Assembly (NCBI RefSeq): GCF_030540825.1
Contig: NZ_JAUOEO010000001.1
Coordinates: forward strand, 4,291,001 to 4,355,000
Length of the DNA: 64,000 nucleotides
Source of the DNA: Flavivirga spongiicola
GTDB lineage: Bacteria; Bacteroidota; Bacteroidia; Flavobacteriales; Flavobacteriaceae
Direction: 5' to 3'
Below, one piece after another: positions 15,622-25,076 of the stretch (positions within the stretch are counted from its first letter, which is position 1; every line of letters begins with the position of its first letter). The notes beneath the pieces are model-generated. The model saw only the letters and a program-made list of their open reading frames with translations, had not been told where the DNA came from and did no database searches. Made by a program: the position numbers and the translations under genes.

Positions 15622-18066
15622 ATGAAGGTTTTAAAATTTGGTGGAACTTCGGTAGGTTCTGCAAAAAACATAAATAACGTCATAGATATCTTAACCGGAT
15701 ATTCTCAAAAAGATTCCATTATATGCGTCGTATCTGCCATTGGTGGCATTACAGACAAACTACTTTTGGCTGGTAAACTTGCTCAAAGTAAAGACACTCG
15801 TTTTAAAGAAACGTTTAGTACTATTAAAGATATTCATTTAAATATCATAAATGAATTAAATCCAAGCAATGCAGACATCATTATAGAATATACCGAGACT
15901 AGGCTAGGTGAATTAAAAAATTTGTTAGACGGTATCTATCTAATAAATGAATTATCTCCAAAAACATCAGATAAATTAGTGAGCTTTGGTGAGTTATTAT
16001 CATCATACATTATATCGGAAACTATGAAAAATCGTAGTTTATCTGCAGATCGTAAAAATTCTCAAGAATTGATTATAACAAATTCAAATTTCACTAAAGC
16101 GGAAGTTAATTATAGCTTAACTAATAATAATATAATAGGCTATTTTAAAACAGCAACACAACAAATTACTATACTTCCCGGGTTTGTTTCAAAATCTTTA
16201 GTAGGGGAACAAACGACATTAGGTCGTGGTGGTTCAGATTTTACAGCGGCCATAGTTGCTGCTGCTTTAAAAGTTGAACAGTTAGAGATTTGGACGGATG
16301 TAAGTGGGATGTATACTACCAATCCGAAATTGGTAAAACAAGCCTACCCTATCGAAAAAATTTCTTATCAGGAAGCTATGGAATTATCACACTTTGGTGC
16401 CAAAGTTTTATACCCTCCAACTGTCCAACCTGTTTTAGATTTAGAAATTCCTATTCACATAAAAAACACATTAGAACCAGAAGCAATTGGAACTATTATT
16501 TCCAATGATGAAACAAACATTACATCACCCGTAAAAGGAATTAGCAACATAGGAAATATTGCCTTATTAACGTTAGAAGGCAGTGGTATGGTAGGTATCC
16601 CTGGATTTTCTAAACGCTTATTTGAAACCCTGTCACAAGAAAAGATTAATGTCATCTTGATTACTCAGGCATCATCTGAGCATTCTATTTGTTTAGGTAT
16701 TGAAGAAAAAGATGCAGATGAAGCCAAAAAGGCCATTGATGTTGCTTTTGAAAATGAAATTGCTCTAAATAAAATAAACCCCATCATAGTTGAAAACAAT
16801 CTTTCAATTATTGCACTAGTTGGTGATAACATGAAAAACCACCAAGGGATTAGCGGTAAAATGTTTAGTGCTTTAGGTAAAAATAATATTAACATTCGCG
16901 CTATAGCTCAAGGTGCCTCAGAGAAGAATATTTCTGCTGTCATATCAGAAAACGATATAAAAAAGGCTTTAAATACCTTACATGAGCAATTCTTTGAAAT
17001 TGAAACTAAACAACTAAATGTATTTATTACTGGGGTTGGAAATGTTGGAGAGAAATTAGTCGATCAAATAGAGCAACAGAATGGCTATTTAAAAGAAAAT
17101 TTAAAAATCAATTTACGGGTTGTCGGGTTGTCAAATTCCAGAACGATGATTTTTAACGAAGATGGGATTGATCTAAAAAACTGGAAAGATCAGCTTGTTT
17201 CAGGAGAAAAAGCAACTTTAGAAGGTTTTTTTGAAAGAACTAAATCACTTAATTTACGTAATAGTATTTTTGTTGATGTTACAGCAAATAAAGATGTTGC
17301 GAATTTATATGCTAATTATTTACGCCAAAGTATTGGTGTGGTAGCATGTAATAAAATTGCTTGCTCAAGTGATTACGAAAACTACAGTTTATTAAAGCGC
17401 CTATCTCTTAAATATAATGCACCTTATTTATTTGAGACTAATGTTGGCGCTGGATTACCTATTATCGACACCCTAAATAATTTAATTGCTTCTGGTGATA
17501 AAATTACGTCCATTCAGGCAGTCTTATCAGGAAGTTTAAATTTTGTATTTAACAATTTTAATGACACCACTAAATTTTACGATGTGGTTAAACAAGCTGC
17601 AGCAGAAGGTTATACAGAACCAGATCCAAGAATAGATTTAAGTGGTGTTGATGTGGCTAGAAAAATATTAATTTTAGCTAGAGAAAGTGGTATGCAAATG
17701 AATTTGGAGGATATTTCAAATACACCTTTCTTATCAGATTCAGGATTGAAGAGTGATTCGGTTGATGATTTTTATCAAACACTGATTGCCGATGAAGAGC
17801 ATTATCAAAGCCTATACGCTTCTGCAAAAGCAAAAAACTGTCAATTAAAGTATGTAGCGCAATTAAACAATGGAAAATCAAATGTAGGTTTACAGGAAAT
17901 TCCAGAAGGACATCCATTTTATAATCTTGAAGGCAAGGACAATATCGTTATGTTTTATACGCAACGTTACCCAGAACAGCCTATGATTATTAAAGGAGCT
18001 GGTGCTGGTGCTGAAGTTACGGCCTCAGGGTTATTTGCAGATATTATTAGAATGGGAAATAATTAA
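15622..18066 (+). CDS. thrA: Bifunctional aspartate kinase / homoserine dehydrogenase I
   Basis: Catalyses the first and third steps from aspartate towards threonine, isoleucine and methionine. The kinase domain starts with KFGGTSVG (residues 4-11) and includes TTLGRGGSDFTA. Two ACT regulatory domains occupy about 315-455 (EGSGMVGIPGFSKRLFETL; LVGDNMKNHQGISGKMFSAL). The homoserine dehydrogenase domain follows from about 465 with a Rossmann GVGNVGEKL and ends EVTASGLFADIIR. Length 814 matches E. coli ThrA. It is the first structural gene after the leader and attenuator. Feedback by threonine through the ACT domains is the family norm. Cytoplasmic. Confidence 0.97.
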   Translation: MKVLKFGGTSVGSAKNINNVIDILTGYSQKDSIICVVSAIGGITDKLLLAGKLAQSKDTRFKETFSTIKDIHLNIINELNPSNADIIIEYTETRLGELKNLLDGIYLINELSPKTSDKLVSFGELLSSYIISETMKNRSLSADRKNSQELIITNSNFTKAEVNYSLTNNNIIGYFKTATQQITILPGFVSKSLVGEQTTLGRGGSDFTAAIVAAALKVEQLEIWTDVSGMYTTNPKLVKQAYPIEKISYQEAMELSHFGAKVLYPPTVQPVLDLEIPIHIKNTLEPEAIGTIISNDETNITSPVKGISNIGNIALLTLEGSGMVGIPGFSKRLFETLSQEKINVILITQASSEHSICLGIEEKDADEAKKAIDVAFENEIALNKINPIIVENNLSIIALVGDNMKNHQGISGKMFSALGKNNINIRAIAQGASEKNISAVISENDIKKALNTLHEQFFEIETKQLNVFITGVGNVGEKLVDQIEQQNGYLKENLKINLRVVGLSNSRTMIFNEDGIDLKNWKDQLVSGEKATLEGFFERTKSLNLRNSIFVDVTANKDVANLYANYLRQSIGVVACNKIACSSDYENYSLLKRLSLKYNAPYLFETNVGAGLPIIDTLNNLIASGDKITSIQAVLSGSLNFVFNNFNDTTKFYDVVKQAAAEGYTEPDPRIDLSGVDVARKILILARESGMQMNLEDISNTPFLSDSGLKSDSVDDFYQTLIADEEHYQSLYASAKAKNCQLKYVAQLNNGKSNVGLQEIPEGHPFYNLEGKDNIVMFYTQRYPEQPMIIKGAGAGAEVTASGLFADIIRMGNN

Positions 18067-18152
18067 AAAAGATAAGAGAATAAAGAAAAGAGGTTAATGA
18101 CTTAGCATTTAAAGTCTATTTTCTTTTCTCTATTTTCTTTTTTCTATAAGTT

Positions 18153-19076
18153 ATGAAAAACGAAATAAAGATATTTTCACCCGCAACAGTTGCTAATGTA
18201 GCCTGTGGGTTTGATGTTTTAGGATTCTGTTTAGACGGTATTGGTGATGAGATGGTCATAAGAAAAACGGATAAAAAAGGCATTCATATTACTAAAATTG
18301 AAGGGTTTGATTTACCATATGAAACAGAATTAAATGTTGCTGGTGTTTCTGCATTAGCGATGTATGAAGCTGCAAAGCCAGATTGCGGTTTCGAAATTGA
18401 AATTTATAAAAAGATAAAACCTGGTAGTGGTATTGGTAGTAGTGCTGCAAGTGCTGTTGGCAGTGTTTTTGGAATGAATGCCCTTTTAGGAAGACCTTAT
18501 AACAAAACTGAATTAACACAATTTGCTATTAAAGGTGAAGCCTTAGCCAGTAAATGTGAACACGCCGATAACCTTGCTCCAGCCATTTTTGGAGGTTTTA
18601 CATTGGTTAAAAGCGTGTCTCCTCTGAAAATTTTAGAGATTCCTTCTCCAGAAGATTTATATGCGACTATTATTCACCCGCAAATAGAAATAAAAACATC
18701 TGAGGCTCGAGCGATACTTCCTAAAGATGTGCCTTTACAGAATGCTATAACACAATGGGCAAATTTTGGAAGTTTAATTCATGGTCTACACACAAGTGAT
18801 TATGATTTAATACAAAAATCGCTACACGATGTCATTGTGGAACCCTATAGAAGCCAATTGATTCCTTATTATAAGGAAGTAAAAAAAGCGGTGCTGCAGA
18901 ATGGCGCTTTAGGTGCTGGAATATCGGGTTCAGGTCCTTCAATCTTTACATTAAGTAAAGGATTTGAAAATGCTCAAAAAGTAAAAAGTGCTATGGAAAA
19001 AGTGTATTCTGAAACAGACATAGCATTCGAAATACATATGGCTAGGATTAATACGGAAGGTGTTAAGGTTCTTTAA
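18153..19076 (+). CDS. thrB: Homoserine kinase
   Basis: GHMP-family kinase that phosphorylates homoserine for threonine synthase. The ATP-binding loop reads PGSGIGSSAASAVGSVFGMN at about residues 90-110, and the late GALGAGISGSGPSIF segment is the third GHMP motif. Length (307) is typical. The 86-nt gap after thrA contains purine-rich and pyrimidine-rich tracts (AGAAAAGA and TCTTTTCT) that could form a weak hairpin; it may tune ThrA:ThrB output, but this is inference. Confidence 0.96.
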   Translation: MKNEIKIFSPATVANVACGFDVLGFCLDGIGDEMVIRKTDKKGIHITKIEGFDLPYETELNVAGVSALAMYEAAKPDCGFEIEIYKKIKPGSGIGSSAASAVGSVFGMNALLGRPYNKTELTQFAIKGEALASKCEHADNLAPAIFGGFTLVKSVSPLKILEIPSPEDLYATIIHPQIEIKTSEARAILPKDVPLQNAITQWANFGSLIHGLHTSDYDLIQKSLHDVIVEPYRSQLIPYYKEVKKAVLQNGALGAGISGSGPSIFTLSKGFENAQKVKSAMEKVYSETDIAFEIHMARINTEGVKVL

Positions 19077-19081
19077 GACAA

Positions 19082-19521
19082 AAGACGGATGACCGAAGAC
19101 AGAAGGAACTATTAGTTAAAAATTTAACTTATGAATAAATTCAAATTTGAAAAACTAATCATTTGGCAAAAAGCAATGGATTTTGGTGAAGATATTGATG
19201 AAATTGCTAATAATTTTCCAGATAAGGAAAAGTATAATTTATCATCTCAAATAAGAAGAGCTGCAGATTCAATAGCATTAAATATTTCTGAAGGTTCTAT
19301 CGGTCAATCTAATCCTGAACAAAAGAAATTTATAGGCTATTCCATTCGTTCTTTGGCTGAAGTAATTACCTGCCTGTATAAAGCGAAAAGAAGAAAATAT
19401 ATTTCTGAAGATAATTTCAATAAATTCTATGATGACGCATACACTTTAATGAACATGATGCATGCGTTTCGTAAAAATATTAATTAAACCACCATCAATG
19501 GAATTTTCGGTCTTCCGTCTT
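19082..19521. repeat. Inverted repeat enclosing the four-helix-bundle gene (IVS-like cassette)
   Basis: AAGACGGATGACCGAA at 19082-19097 and TTCGGTCTTCCGTCTT at 19506-19521 are reverse complements with one mismatch in 16. They bracket exactly the gene at 19131-19487. Related four-helix-bundle proteins are encoded in 23S rRNA intervening sequences that sit on a similar stem. Here the host is the thr mRNA. Confidence 0.6.
19131..19487 (+). CDS. Four helix bundle protein (23S rRNA intervening-sequence protein family)
   Basis: A 118-residue all-helical protein starting KFEKLIIWQKAMDFGEDI, with YNLSSQIRRAADSIALNISEG and FIGYSIRSLAEVITCLYKAKRR, the classic S23/IVP four-helix-bundle signature. The family was first found in intervening sequences of 23S rRNA genes and is common as a solitary gene in Bacteroidota; molecular function is unknown, though related folds bind nucleic acids. 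It lies between thrB and thrC, has no place in threonine synthesis, and is flanked by an inverted repeat, so it looks like an inserted passenger. Confidence 0.92.
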   Translation: MNKFKFEKLIIWQKAMDFGEDIDEIANNFPDKEKYNLSSQIRRAADSIALNISEGSIGQSNPEQKKFIGYSIRSLAEVITCLYKAKRRKYISEDNFNKFYDDAYTLMNMMHAFRKNIN

Positions 19522-19546
19522 CCGTCAATGGTCTATTTTAAAAATA

Positions 19547-20839
19547 ATGAACTATTACTCACTAAACAAACAAGCACCAAATACATCTTTTAAAGATGCT
19601 GTTATAAAAGGATTAGCGCCAGATAAAGGATTGTACTTTCCAGAAAGTATAACGCCTTTAAGTGATGATTTCTTTAAAAATATTGACGAATTATCACATA
19701 CAGAAATTGCGTTTCAAGCCATTAAACAATTTGTATCTCCTGAAATTCCAGAAGCTATTTTAAAAACTATTGTAGAAGAAACCCTGTCTTTTGAGTTTCC
19801 GGTAGTTCAACTAAACGACCATATGTCAACTTTAGAGCTGTTTCATGGACCAACCATGGCATTTAAAGATGTTGGCGCACGTTTTATGGCACGTTGTTTA
19901 GGGTATTTCAATAAAGACAATACAAATGAAGTGACTGTTTTAGTAGCTACTTCTGGCGATACAGGTGGTGCTGTAGCTAATGGTTTTCTTGGTGTTAAGG
20001 GTGTAAATGTGGTTATACTCTATCCTAGCGGTAAAGTGAGTGATATTCAAGAAAAACAATTGACAACACTCGGACAAAATATTGCTGCTTTAGAAGTTAA
20101 TGGTACCTTTGACGATTGTCAAGCCATGGTAAAAACGGCTTTTTTAGATGAAACGTTAACAAGTAGTATGCAGTTAACCTCTGCAAACTCAATAAATGTA
20201 GCACGCTGGTTGCCACAATTATTCTACTTTATGTTTGCATATAAGCAACTACATAAAAAGTATAATGACATTGTGTTTTCAGTTCCAAGTGGAAATTTCG
20301 GAAATATTTGCGCAGGTATGATGGCACAACAATTGGGTTTACCAATTAATCACTTCATTGCATCAAACAACGAAAACAATGTGGTAACTGAGTATTTAAA
20401 AACACAGTTATACACACCAAAACCATCTGTACAAACTATTAGTAACGCCATGGATGTTGGGGATCCTAGTAACTTTATCCGTATTCAGGAAATCTATAAA
20501 AACAAGTTTGAATCATTAAAAGACAATGTATCTTCTTTTAGTTTTTCTGACAATGAAACCAGAGAAGCGATGAAAGAAATCTATACGCAATATAACTATG
20601 TGGCAGATCCGCACGGTGCTGTTGGGTATTTAGGTTCCAAAGCTTATCTCAAAGATAATCCCAATGCACATTGTGTGTTTCTAGAAACAGCACATCCAAC
20701 CAAATTTTTAGACGTAGTTGAAGAAGTTATAAAAGAAACACAACCACTTCCAGAACAAATTCAATCGGTTATGGATAGAGAAAAAGTCTCTGTTAGAGTT
20801 AATAATTATGAAGATTTAAAGAGTTATTTGTTGAAGTGA
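19547..20839 (+). CDS. thrC: Threonine synthase
   Basis: PLP enzyme that converts O-phosphohomoserine to threonine. The PLP lysine is K107 in GPTMAFKDVGARF. The phosphate-cupping region reads VATSGDTGGAVANGF, and PSGNFGNICAGM is the second glycine-rich site. The 430-residue length fits the shorter bacterial subfamily. It closes the thr operon, separated from thrB by the four-helix-bundle cassette. No clear intrinsic terminator follows. Cytoplasmic. Confidence 0.96.
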   Translation: MNYYSLNKQAPNTSFKDAVIKGLAPDKGLYFPESITPLSDDFFKNIDELSHTEIAFQAIKQFVSPEIPEAILKTIVEETLSFEFPVVQLNDHMSTLELFHGPTMAFKDVGARFMARCLGYFNKDNTNEVTVLVATSGDTGGAVANGFLGVKGVNVVILYPSGKVSDIQEKQLTTLGQNIAALEVNGTFDDCQAMVKTAFLDETLTSSMQLTSANSINVARWLPQLFYFMFAYKQLHKKYNDIVFSVPSGNFGNICAGMMAQQLGLPINHFIASNNENNVVTEYLKTQLYTPKPSVQTISNAMDVGDPSNFIRIQEIYKNKFESLKDNVSSFSFSDNETREAMKEIYTQYNYVADPHGAVGYLGSKAYLKDNPNAHCVFLETAHPTKFLDVVEEVIKETQPLPEQIQSVMDREKVSVRVNNYEDLKSYLLK

Positions 20840-20932
20840 TTTTTTCCTTTACTAAATCATTATGGATACCTTTTTTAAACAAAAAACGCATAGCTTTTCT
20901 ACCTAAAAACTACAGTATAGAATAAATAAATT

Positions 20933-21229
20933 ATGAATAATCAAAAATTAACAATTGTCGCAAAAATTCTAGCGAAAACAGATAAGAGAGAACTAGTAAA
21001 ACAAGAACTACTAAAACTCATAGAAATTACTCGAGCCGAAGAAGGATGTATAAATTATGATTTACATCAAGATAATGACAACAATGACCTATTCTTATTT
21101 TATGAAAACTGGTCTAGTCGTGAATTATGGCAAAAGCATTCAGATAATAACCATATAGCAGACTATATAAAAGCTACAGATGGGGCTGTGGAAGAATTTA
21201 CTCTAAACGAAATGTCTCATATTGGTTAA
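20933..21229 (+). CDS. ABM-domain putative quinol monooxygenase (YgiN-like)
   Basis: A 98-residue dimeric alpha-beta barrel protein of the antibiotic biosynthesis monooxygenase superfamily. Visible features are LTIVAKILAKTDKRELVKQE, the TRAEEGCINYDLHQD segment and FLFYENWSSRELWQKHSDN, which match YgiN and related small enzymes. Members oxidise quinols or aromatic substrates without a cofactor or act in oxidative stress. The gene stands alone after thrC with its own 93-nt leader. Confidence 0.85.
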   Translation: MNNQKLTIVAKILAKTDKRELVKQELLKLIEITRAEEGCINYDLHQDNDNNDLFLFYENWSSRELWQKHSDNNHIADYIKATDGAVEEFTLNEMSHIG

Positions 21230-21484
21230 ACTAATTTTTAAAATTCGTAGATAATAAAAATTGCTATAGAGTATTTTACTGCTATATACTAAAAACTTAC
21301 CTCATATACACTGATAGTTTTTTACAAGAACTAAGTGAATTGGATGATTTTGGTATATGACTTCATTGATTTTATTTACATAAATTAACATTTCGATAAC
21401 TGAATAGCTATATTATCTAGTGCATCTCTATTTTCAGTAGACCCAAAAAGTCCAATATAAATATTTACAGAAAATCAAAACGTT

Positions 21485-21844
21485 TTAAAGCTTAATTTTT
21501 GGATTAAAAAACAAATAAATCCAAATGGTTCTTGACAATCTAAAATTTACAGTACTAAATAAGATAGCGGACAGTATGATTCCAAAAAAAGAAACTAAAA
21601 GCGATAATCCAAAAACAAAATACGATATTATAAAAACACCAATGAATTCAGCTACGGCTAGCGCATAGCTTACAAACATAGCTCCAAAGAAAAACCCAGG
21701 CTCTTTTTCAAATTTAAAATCGCAATTTTCACACCTATCATTCATTTGTGGAATTTGAAATAACAACAAATTACCATTCGAATTAAAAATGTTATTTTTT
21801 TTGCATTGTGGGCATTTACTCCTTAAAATAGAAATTAGTTTCAT
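21485..21844 (-). CDS. DUF983 domain membrane protein
   Basis: A 119-residue protein with two zinc-ribbon-like pairs (CPQC near residue 10 and CENC near 38) followed by two hydrophobic helices (GAMFVSYALAVAEFIGVFIIS and LLVSFFGIILSAILFS) and a third short one. This is the DUF983 pattern. Function is unknown; it is an inner-membrane protein in many Bacteroidota and Alphaproteobacteria. It is divergent from the AraC gene with about 100 bp between them. Confidence 0.88.
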   Translation of the reverse strand: MKLISILRSKCPQCKKNNIFNSNGNLLLFQIPQMNDRCENCDFKFEKEPGFFFGAMFVSYALAVAEFIGVFIISYFVFGLSLLVSFFGIILSAILFSTVNFRLSRTIWIYLFFNPKIKL

Positions 21845-21868
21845 TTTATATCATTGAAAATCATTTTG

Positions 21869-21876
21869 CAAATTTA
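21869..21876 (-). promoter_or_regulatory. -7 promoter box of the DUF983 gene
   Basis: On the minus strand TAAATTTG fits TAnnTTTG, 25 nt before the ATG in the divergent intergenic region. Confidence 0.4.
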
Positions 21877-21947
21877 GTACGACATCTAAAAATAGTATTC
21901 ATAAATAACGCGCCATTTTTTGTACTTTTAGGACATAATTTCATTTC

Positions 21948-22823
21948 ATGAAACACATCCCTATTTTAAACATTCAGCAATTTGAGCAAAATGTGCCCAT
22001 GTCTGATTTTTATAGCAATGACTTAAAAAGTCATTTAGAGAAGAATAAAGACTTCTTTCATAAACCTCATAGACATGATTTTTTTCTTTGTGTTCTATTT
22101 TCTAAAGGTTCAGGTATTCATGAAATAGATTTTAATAGATATACTATAAAACCAGGTAGTGTATATTTTTTAAGACCAGGTCAAACACATTATTGGCAAT
22201 TCGACAATCAACCCGAAGGATACATTTTTTTTCATACTCAGAACTTTTATGAGCTTCATTTTTCGAAAAGTAAATTGGAACAGTTTCCATATTACTATTC
22301 ATATAAAAATACACCAACGCTACATATGGATTCTAATGAAACTAAGCGTATAGAATTAATATTTGGAAACATCAATGATGAATACCGTAAGAACTTGCCT
22401 TATAAAAAACAAAAAATAGCAAGCCTTATAAACATGGCTTATATAGATTTAGCCAGACATTATAGTACATTTGAAGCGACTAAAGACATAACATCTGTCA
22501 CCTATATTGAAACATTACGATCTTTAGAAAGAAGTATTAATATACACTACAAAGTAGAAAAATCGGCAAAATTTTACGCAAGCAAATTAAATATCACCCC
22601 AAAGCATTTGAATAGAATTGTAAAAACTACTCTAGGAAAAACAACTACCGATTTAATTACTGAACGGGTAATACTCGAATCAAAACGTTTAATCGTTCAT
22701 TCTAACAATTCTTTATTTACTATTTCGGAAACATTGGGATATCAGGATTATGCTTATTTCTCTAAAGTGTTTAAATTAAAAACAGACCTTACACCATTGG
22801 AGTTTAAAAAGAGTTATCAATAA
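21948..22823 (+). CDS. AraC family transcriptional regulator
   Basis: A 291-residue regulator. The N-terminal half is a cupin-type sensor (HKPHRHDFFLCVLFSKGSGIHEIDF, then PGSVYFLRPGQTHYWQF). The C-terminal 100 residues carry two helix-turn-helices (FYASKLNITPKHLNRIVK and ISETLGYQDYAYFSKVFKLK) of the AraC/XylS type. The effector and targets are unknown. It neighbours the divergent DUF983 gene and unrecognised downstream genes, which are candidate targets only by position. Confidence 0.93.
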   Translation: MKHIPILNIQQFEQNVPMSDFYSNDLKSHLEKNKDFFHKPHRHDFFLCVLFSKGSGIHEIDFNRYTIKPGSVYFLRPGQTHYWQFDNQPEGYIFFHTQNFYELHFSKSKLEQFPYYYSYKNTPTLHMDSNETKRIELIFGNINDEYRKNLPYKKQKIASLINMAYIDLARHYSTFEATKDITSVTYIETLRSLERSINIHYKVEKSAKFYASKLNITPKHLNRIVKTTLGKTTTDLITERVILESKRLIVHSNNSLFTISETLGYQDYAYFSKVFKLKTDLTPLEFKKSYQ

Positions 22824-22957
22824 TCTTTTTTCAGAATTCAAATTAAAGAAGACTGGAATTTTGAAACAATGATTTCTATAAACGTCTTATTCGAATTTAT
22901 AAATATATCCTACATTAGCAAACAACATATAATCGAAATAAACACAAAAAACAGTAT

Positions 22958-23677
22958 ATGACTATAGTTAGAGGTCTTAAACCCTCAATTGCTGAATTTA
23001 CTAGTTTAGAACAAGAACTTATTACAAAAGTTGCTGAAAAACTAGAAAATAACGGATTCCCCATGAATCAATTAACAAGAGTTCATCTCAAAAAAAGAAT
23101 TATTAATATTAAGGATTATTATTCTTATAACGAGATAACATTTTTTATTAATCCTGGAGTATACAAACTAGATGGTTTTGACTGGGGAATTGAAAATATT
23201 GGTATAAACTGGGAAGACCCTTCTGTTATAAGAACTCCAGATGGAGGTATTGAATTTGAAGTTGGCCGTAAAGTAAAATATGAAGACCTTATCATGACTC
23301 TTTATCGTTTAAAAGATTCTTATTCTTACGGCACACTTCTTAAAAATCATAATATAATATTAAAAAAAATAAATGATGTACTAATAACAAATGATTTAGA
23401 AGATATCAAATATTTCACTTCTAAAGGAATATTAGAATTGATTAAAAATTATCTTATTGTGTTAACTGCTTACAATGAAAACAATAATTTATATGAAATG
23501 ACAATAAGAAGAATAGATTATAATCTTATAGATTTTAAATATTTTAACGAACTTTTTATGCAATATCGTTTAAAAATAAATCTAGAAACATCAAGAGTAG
23601 AAATATTAAATAGCTTTGACCCAACTTTCTTTCCAAACCCTGCCGCTCCCACACCTTTTAGTAAAAAGAAAAATTAG
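22958..23677 (+). CDS. Hypothetical protein, 239 residues
   Basis: I do not recognise this protein. It has no signal peptide or membrane helix and is mixed alpha-beta: an N-terminal helical part (EFTSLEQELITKVAEKLENNG), a beta region (EITFFINPGVYKLDGFDWGIENIGINW), helical repeats, and a Pro-rich basic C-terminus (NPAAPTPFSKKKN). It is the first of three genes without recognised function between the AraC gene and the esterase. The accessory context leaves open an immunity-type role, but no motif supports it. Confidence 0.7.
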   Translation: MTIVRGLKPSIAEFTSLEQELITKVAEKLENNGFPMNQLTRVHLKKRIINIKDYYSYNEITFFINPGVYKLDGFDWGIENIGINWEDPSVIRTPDGGIEFEVGRKVKYEDLIMTLYRLKDSYSYGTLLKNHNIILKKINDVLITNDLEDIKYFTSKGILELIKNYLIVLTAYNENNNLYEMTIRRIDYNLIDFKYFNELFMQYRLKINLETSRVEILNSFDPTFFPNPAAPTPFSKKKN

Positions 23678-23914
23678 AAATAATAACGTAAAATAGGTTC
23701 TAAAAAACGAAAGCACAACAATGTCTAAGAAAACATTAGGACTTTTGAGTCTAATTAAAAGGTTTATTCTTCCTTGCAAAGTCTTCAAAATATAAAATTT
23801 GGTATTTATGAGAAAAAAGACAGCTTTTTTTTCACTGGAAACTGGGTAATGAGAATGCCAAGAATTAGTTTCCTTTGTCTAGTATTGAACAAAATAAATG
23901 TTCATAATTTACTA

Positions 23915-24883
23915 ATGAAAAAGTATAAACTTTTATTAACCTTAATTATTATGTCAAATTTAGGAAACGCTCAGAACAGTCCAGATATAATAGGATTATA
24001 TAATTTAGGAGCATCATCCCCAGAAGGAGGAAGTCATTTATTTGTTTTAGAAAATAATAACTATGCCATTACTTATTTTGGAGGTATCCTATCTGGAAAA
24101 TGGAAAATTACAAAAGATAATATTTGTGAGTTTATGCCCATTAAAAGAAATGAATTTGAACTATTAGGGAGACACAATATAGGTTTAAAAGGCAGCACAA
24201 AAATTTGTTTCAACGGTTTTGAAAACTCCGAAACATTTATTCAACTAAGAATAGGAAAAGAAGAAGAAATAACCATGCAACGCGTATTCAATCCAGATGC
24301 TAACTGCTTTTCTTACAATCCCTATGTATACACCTTTAAAACAATTGCGAACAGTATTTCATTTATGGCTATTAAGTATGATGACTCAAGTAGATCTATA
24401 GTTACAATCGAAAACCCAGATGAGTATAATGATTTTGTTGCAAATTTTATTGAAATAGATAGTTTTTCGGCCAGACCATTTTTTGCAACGTTTAAAGATG
24501 AAAAGCTTTATTTTGAAGAGGAAGACTTTTCACATCGAACTCCTATAGATAAAAATGATGAGGATGTAGAATATATAAAAAATATGATCGATGCAGAAGC
24601 AAACAGAGATACCATCTACTATAATCCATCATATAATATATTTGGTAGGTCTCATAGAGATAAGGGTGAACAAAATATACATGAACATCATATATTTGAT
24701 GAACAAAAAAATGCTTATATAAATACTCAGCTCTATACTGAAGACATAGAATATAAAAATTCTGATGAGTCGTTTGAAGATATGTCGATAATTTATGCTT
24801 ATACGGCTTTAAAAGAGCATAGTCAAAAGTCCGTTAAATATAAAATAAACGAAAAACCATTGTTTCAAGTTAATTGTAAATAA
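23915..24883 (+). CDS. Secreted hypothetical protein
   Basis: From the ATG at 23915 the protein begins KKYKLLLTLIIMSNLGNAQ, a good signal peptide; the 47 in-frame residues before it are not signal-like and are left out. The mature part is about 300 residues, rich in beta strands early (GGSHLFVLENNNYAITYFGGILSGKWKI pattern) and acidic later. No catalytic motif is seen. Probably periplasmic or outer-surface. The gap of about 240 nt upstream shows no other gene. Confidence 0.68.
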   Translation: MKKYKLLLTLIIMSNLGNAQNSPDIIGLYNLGASSPEGGSHLFVLENNNYAITYFGGILSGKWKITKDNICEFMPIKRNEFELLGRHNIGLKGSTKICFNGFENSETFIQLRIGKEEEITMQRVFNPDANCFSYNPYVYTFKTIANSISFMAIKYDDSSRSIVTIENPDEYNDFVANFIEIDSFSARPFFATFKDEKLYFEEEDFSHRTPIDKNDEDVEYIKNMIDAEANRDTIYYNPSYNIFGRSHRDKGEQNIHEHHIFDEQKNAYINTQLYTEDIEYKNSDESFEDMSIIYAYTALKEHSQKSVKYKINEKPLFQVNCK

Positions 24884-24932
24884 ACAAACTGAAACAATAA
24901 AATAATTATTAAAAATGGTGCTTGAAATATAA

Positions 24933-25061
24933 AAAAAATTAAGCAGTAGATGGCAAGAAGGTCATAAATGGTTATGGTATTCATTAGGCTATAAAGCTTA
25001 TAATATAGCAATCAAGTTTATTGATAGTACACTTTACTTAGAAGGTGTTAATTTACTTTAA
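24933..25061 (+). pseudogene. Possible gene remnant upstream of the ankyrin gene
   Basis: A stop-to-stop frame of 42 residues without any start codon reads as plausible protein: RWQEGHKWLWYSLGY, then KAYNIAIKFIDSTLYLEG. Amino-acid composition is protein-like, rich in Trp/Tyr/Gly, unlike random AT-rich DNA. It may be the tail of a decayed gene; no homologue is recognised. Confidence 0.3.
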
Positions 25062-25076
25062 TACAACCACTTATGT

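Noticed and set aside
15408..15677. An 89-codon frame covering the thr leader and running into thrA
   Set aside because: It overlaps thrA in another frame and is Tyr/Asn/Phe-rich without a domain. The Thr-rich GTG frame in the same region explains the sequence better.
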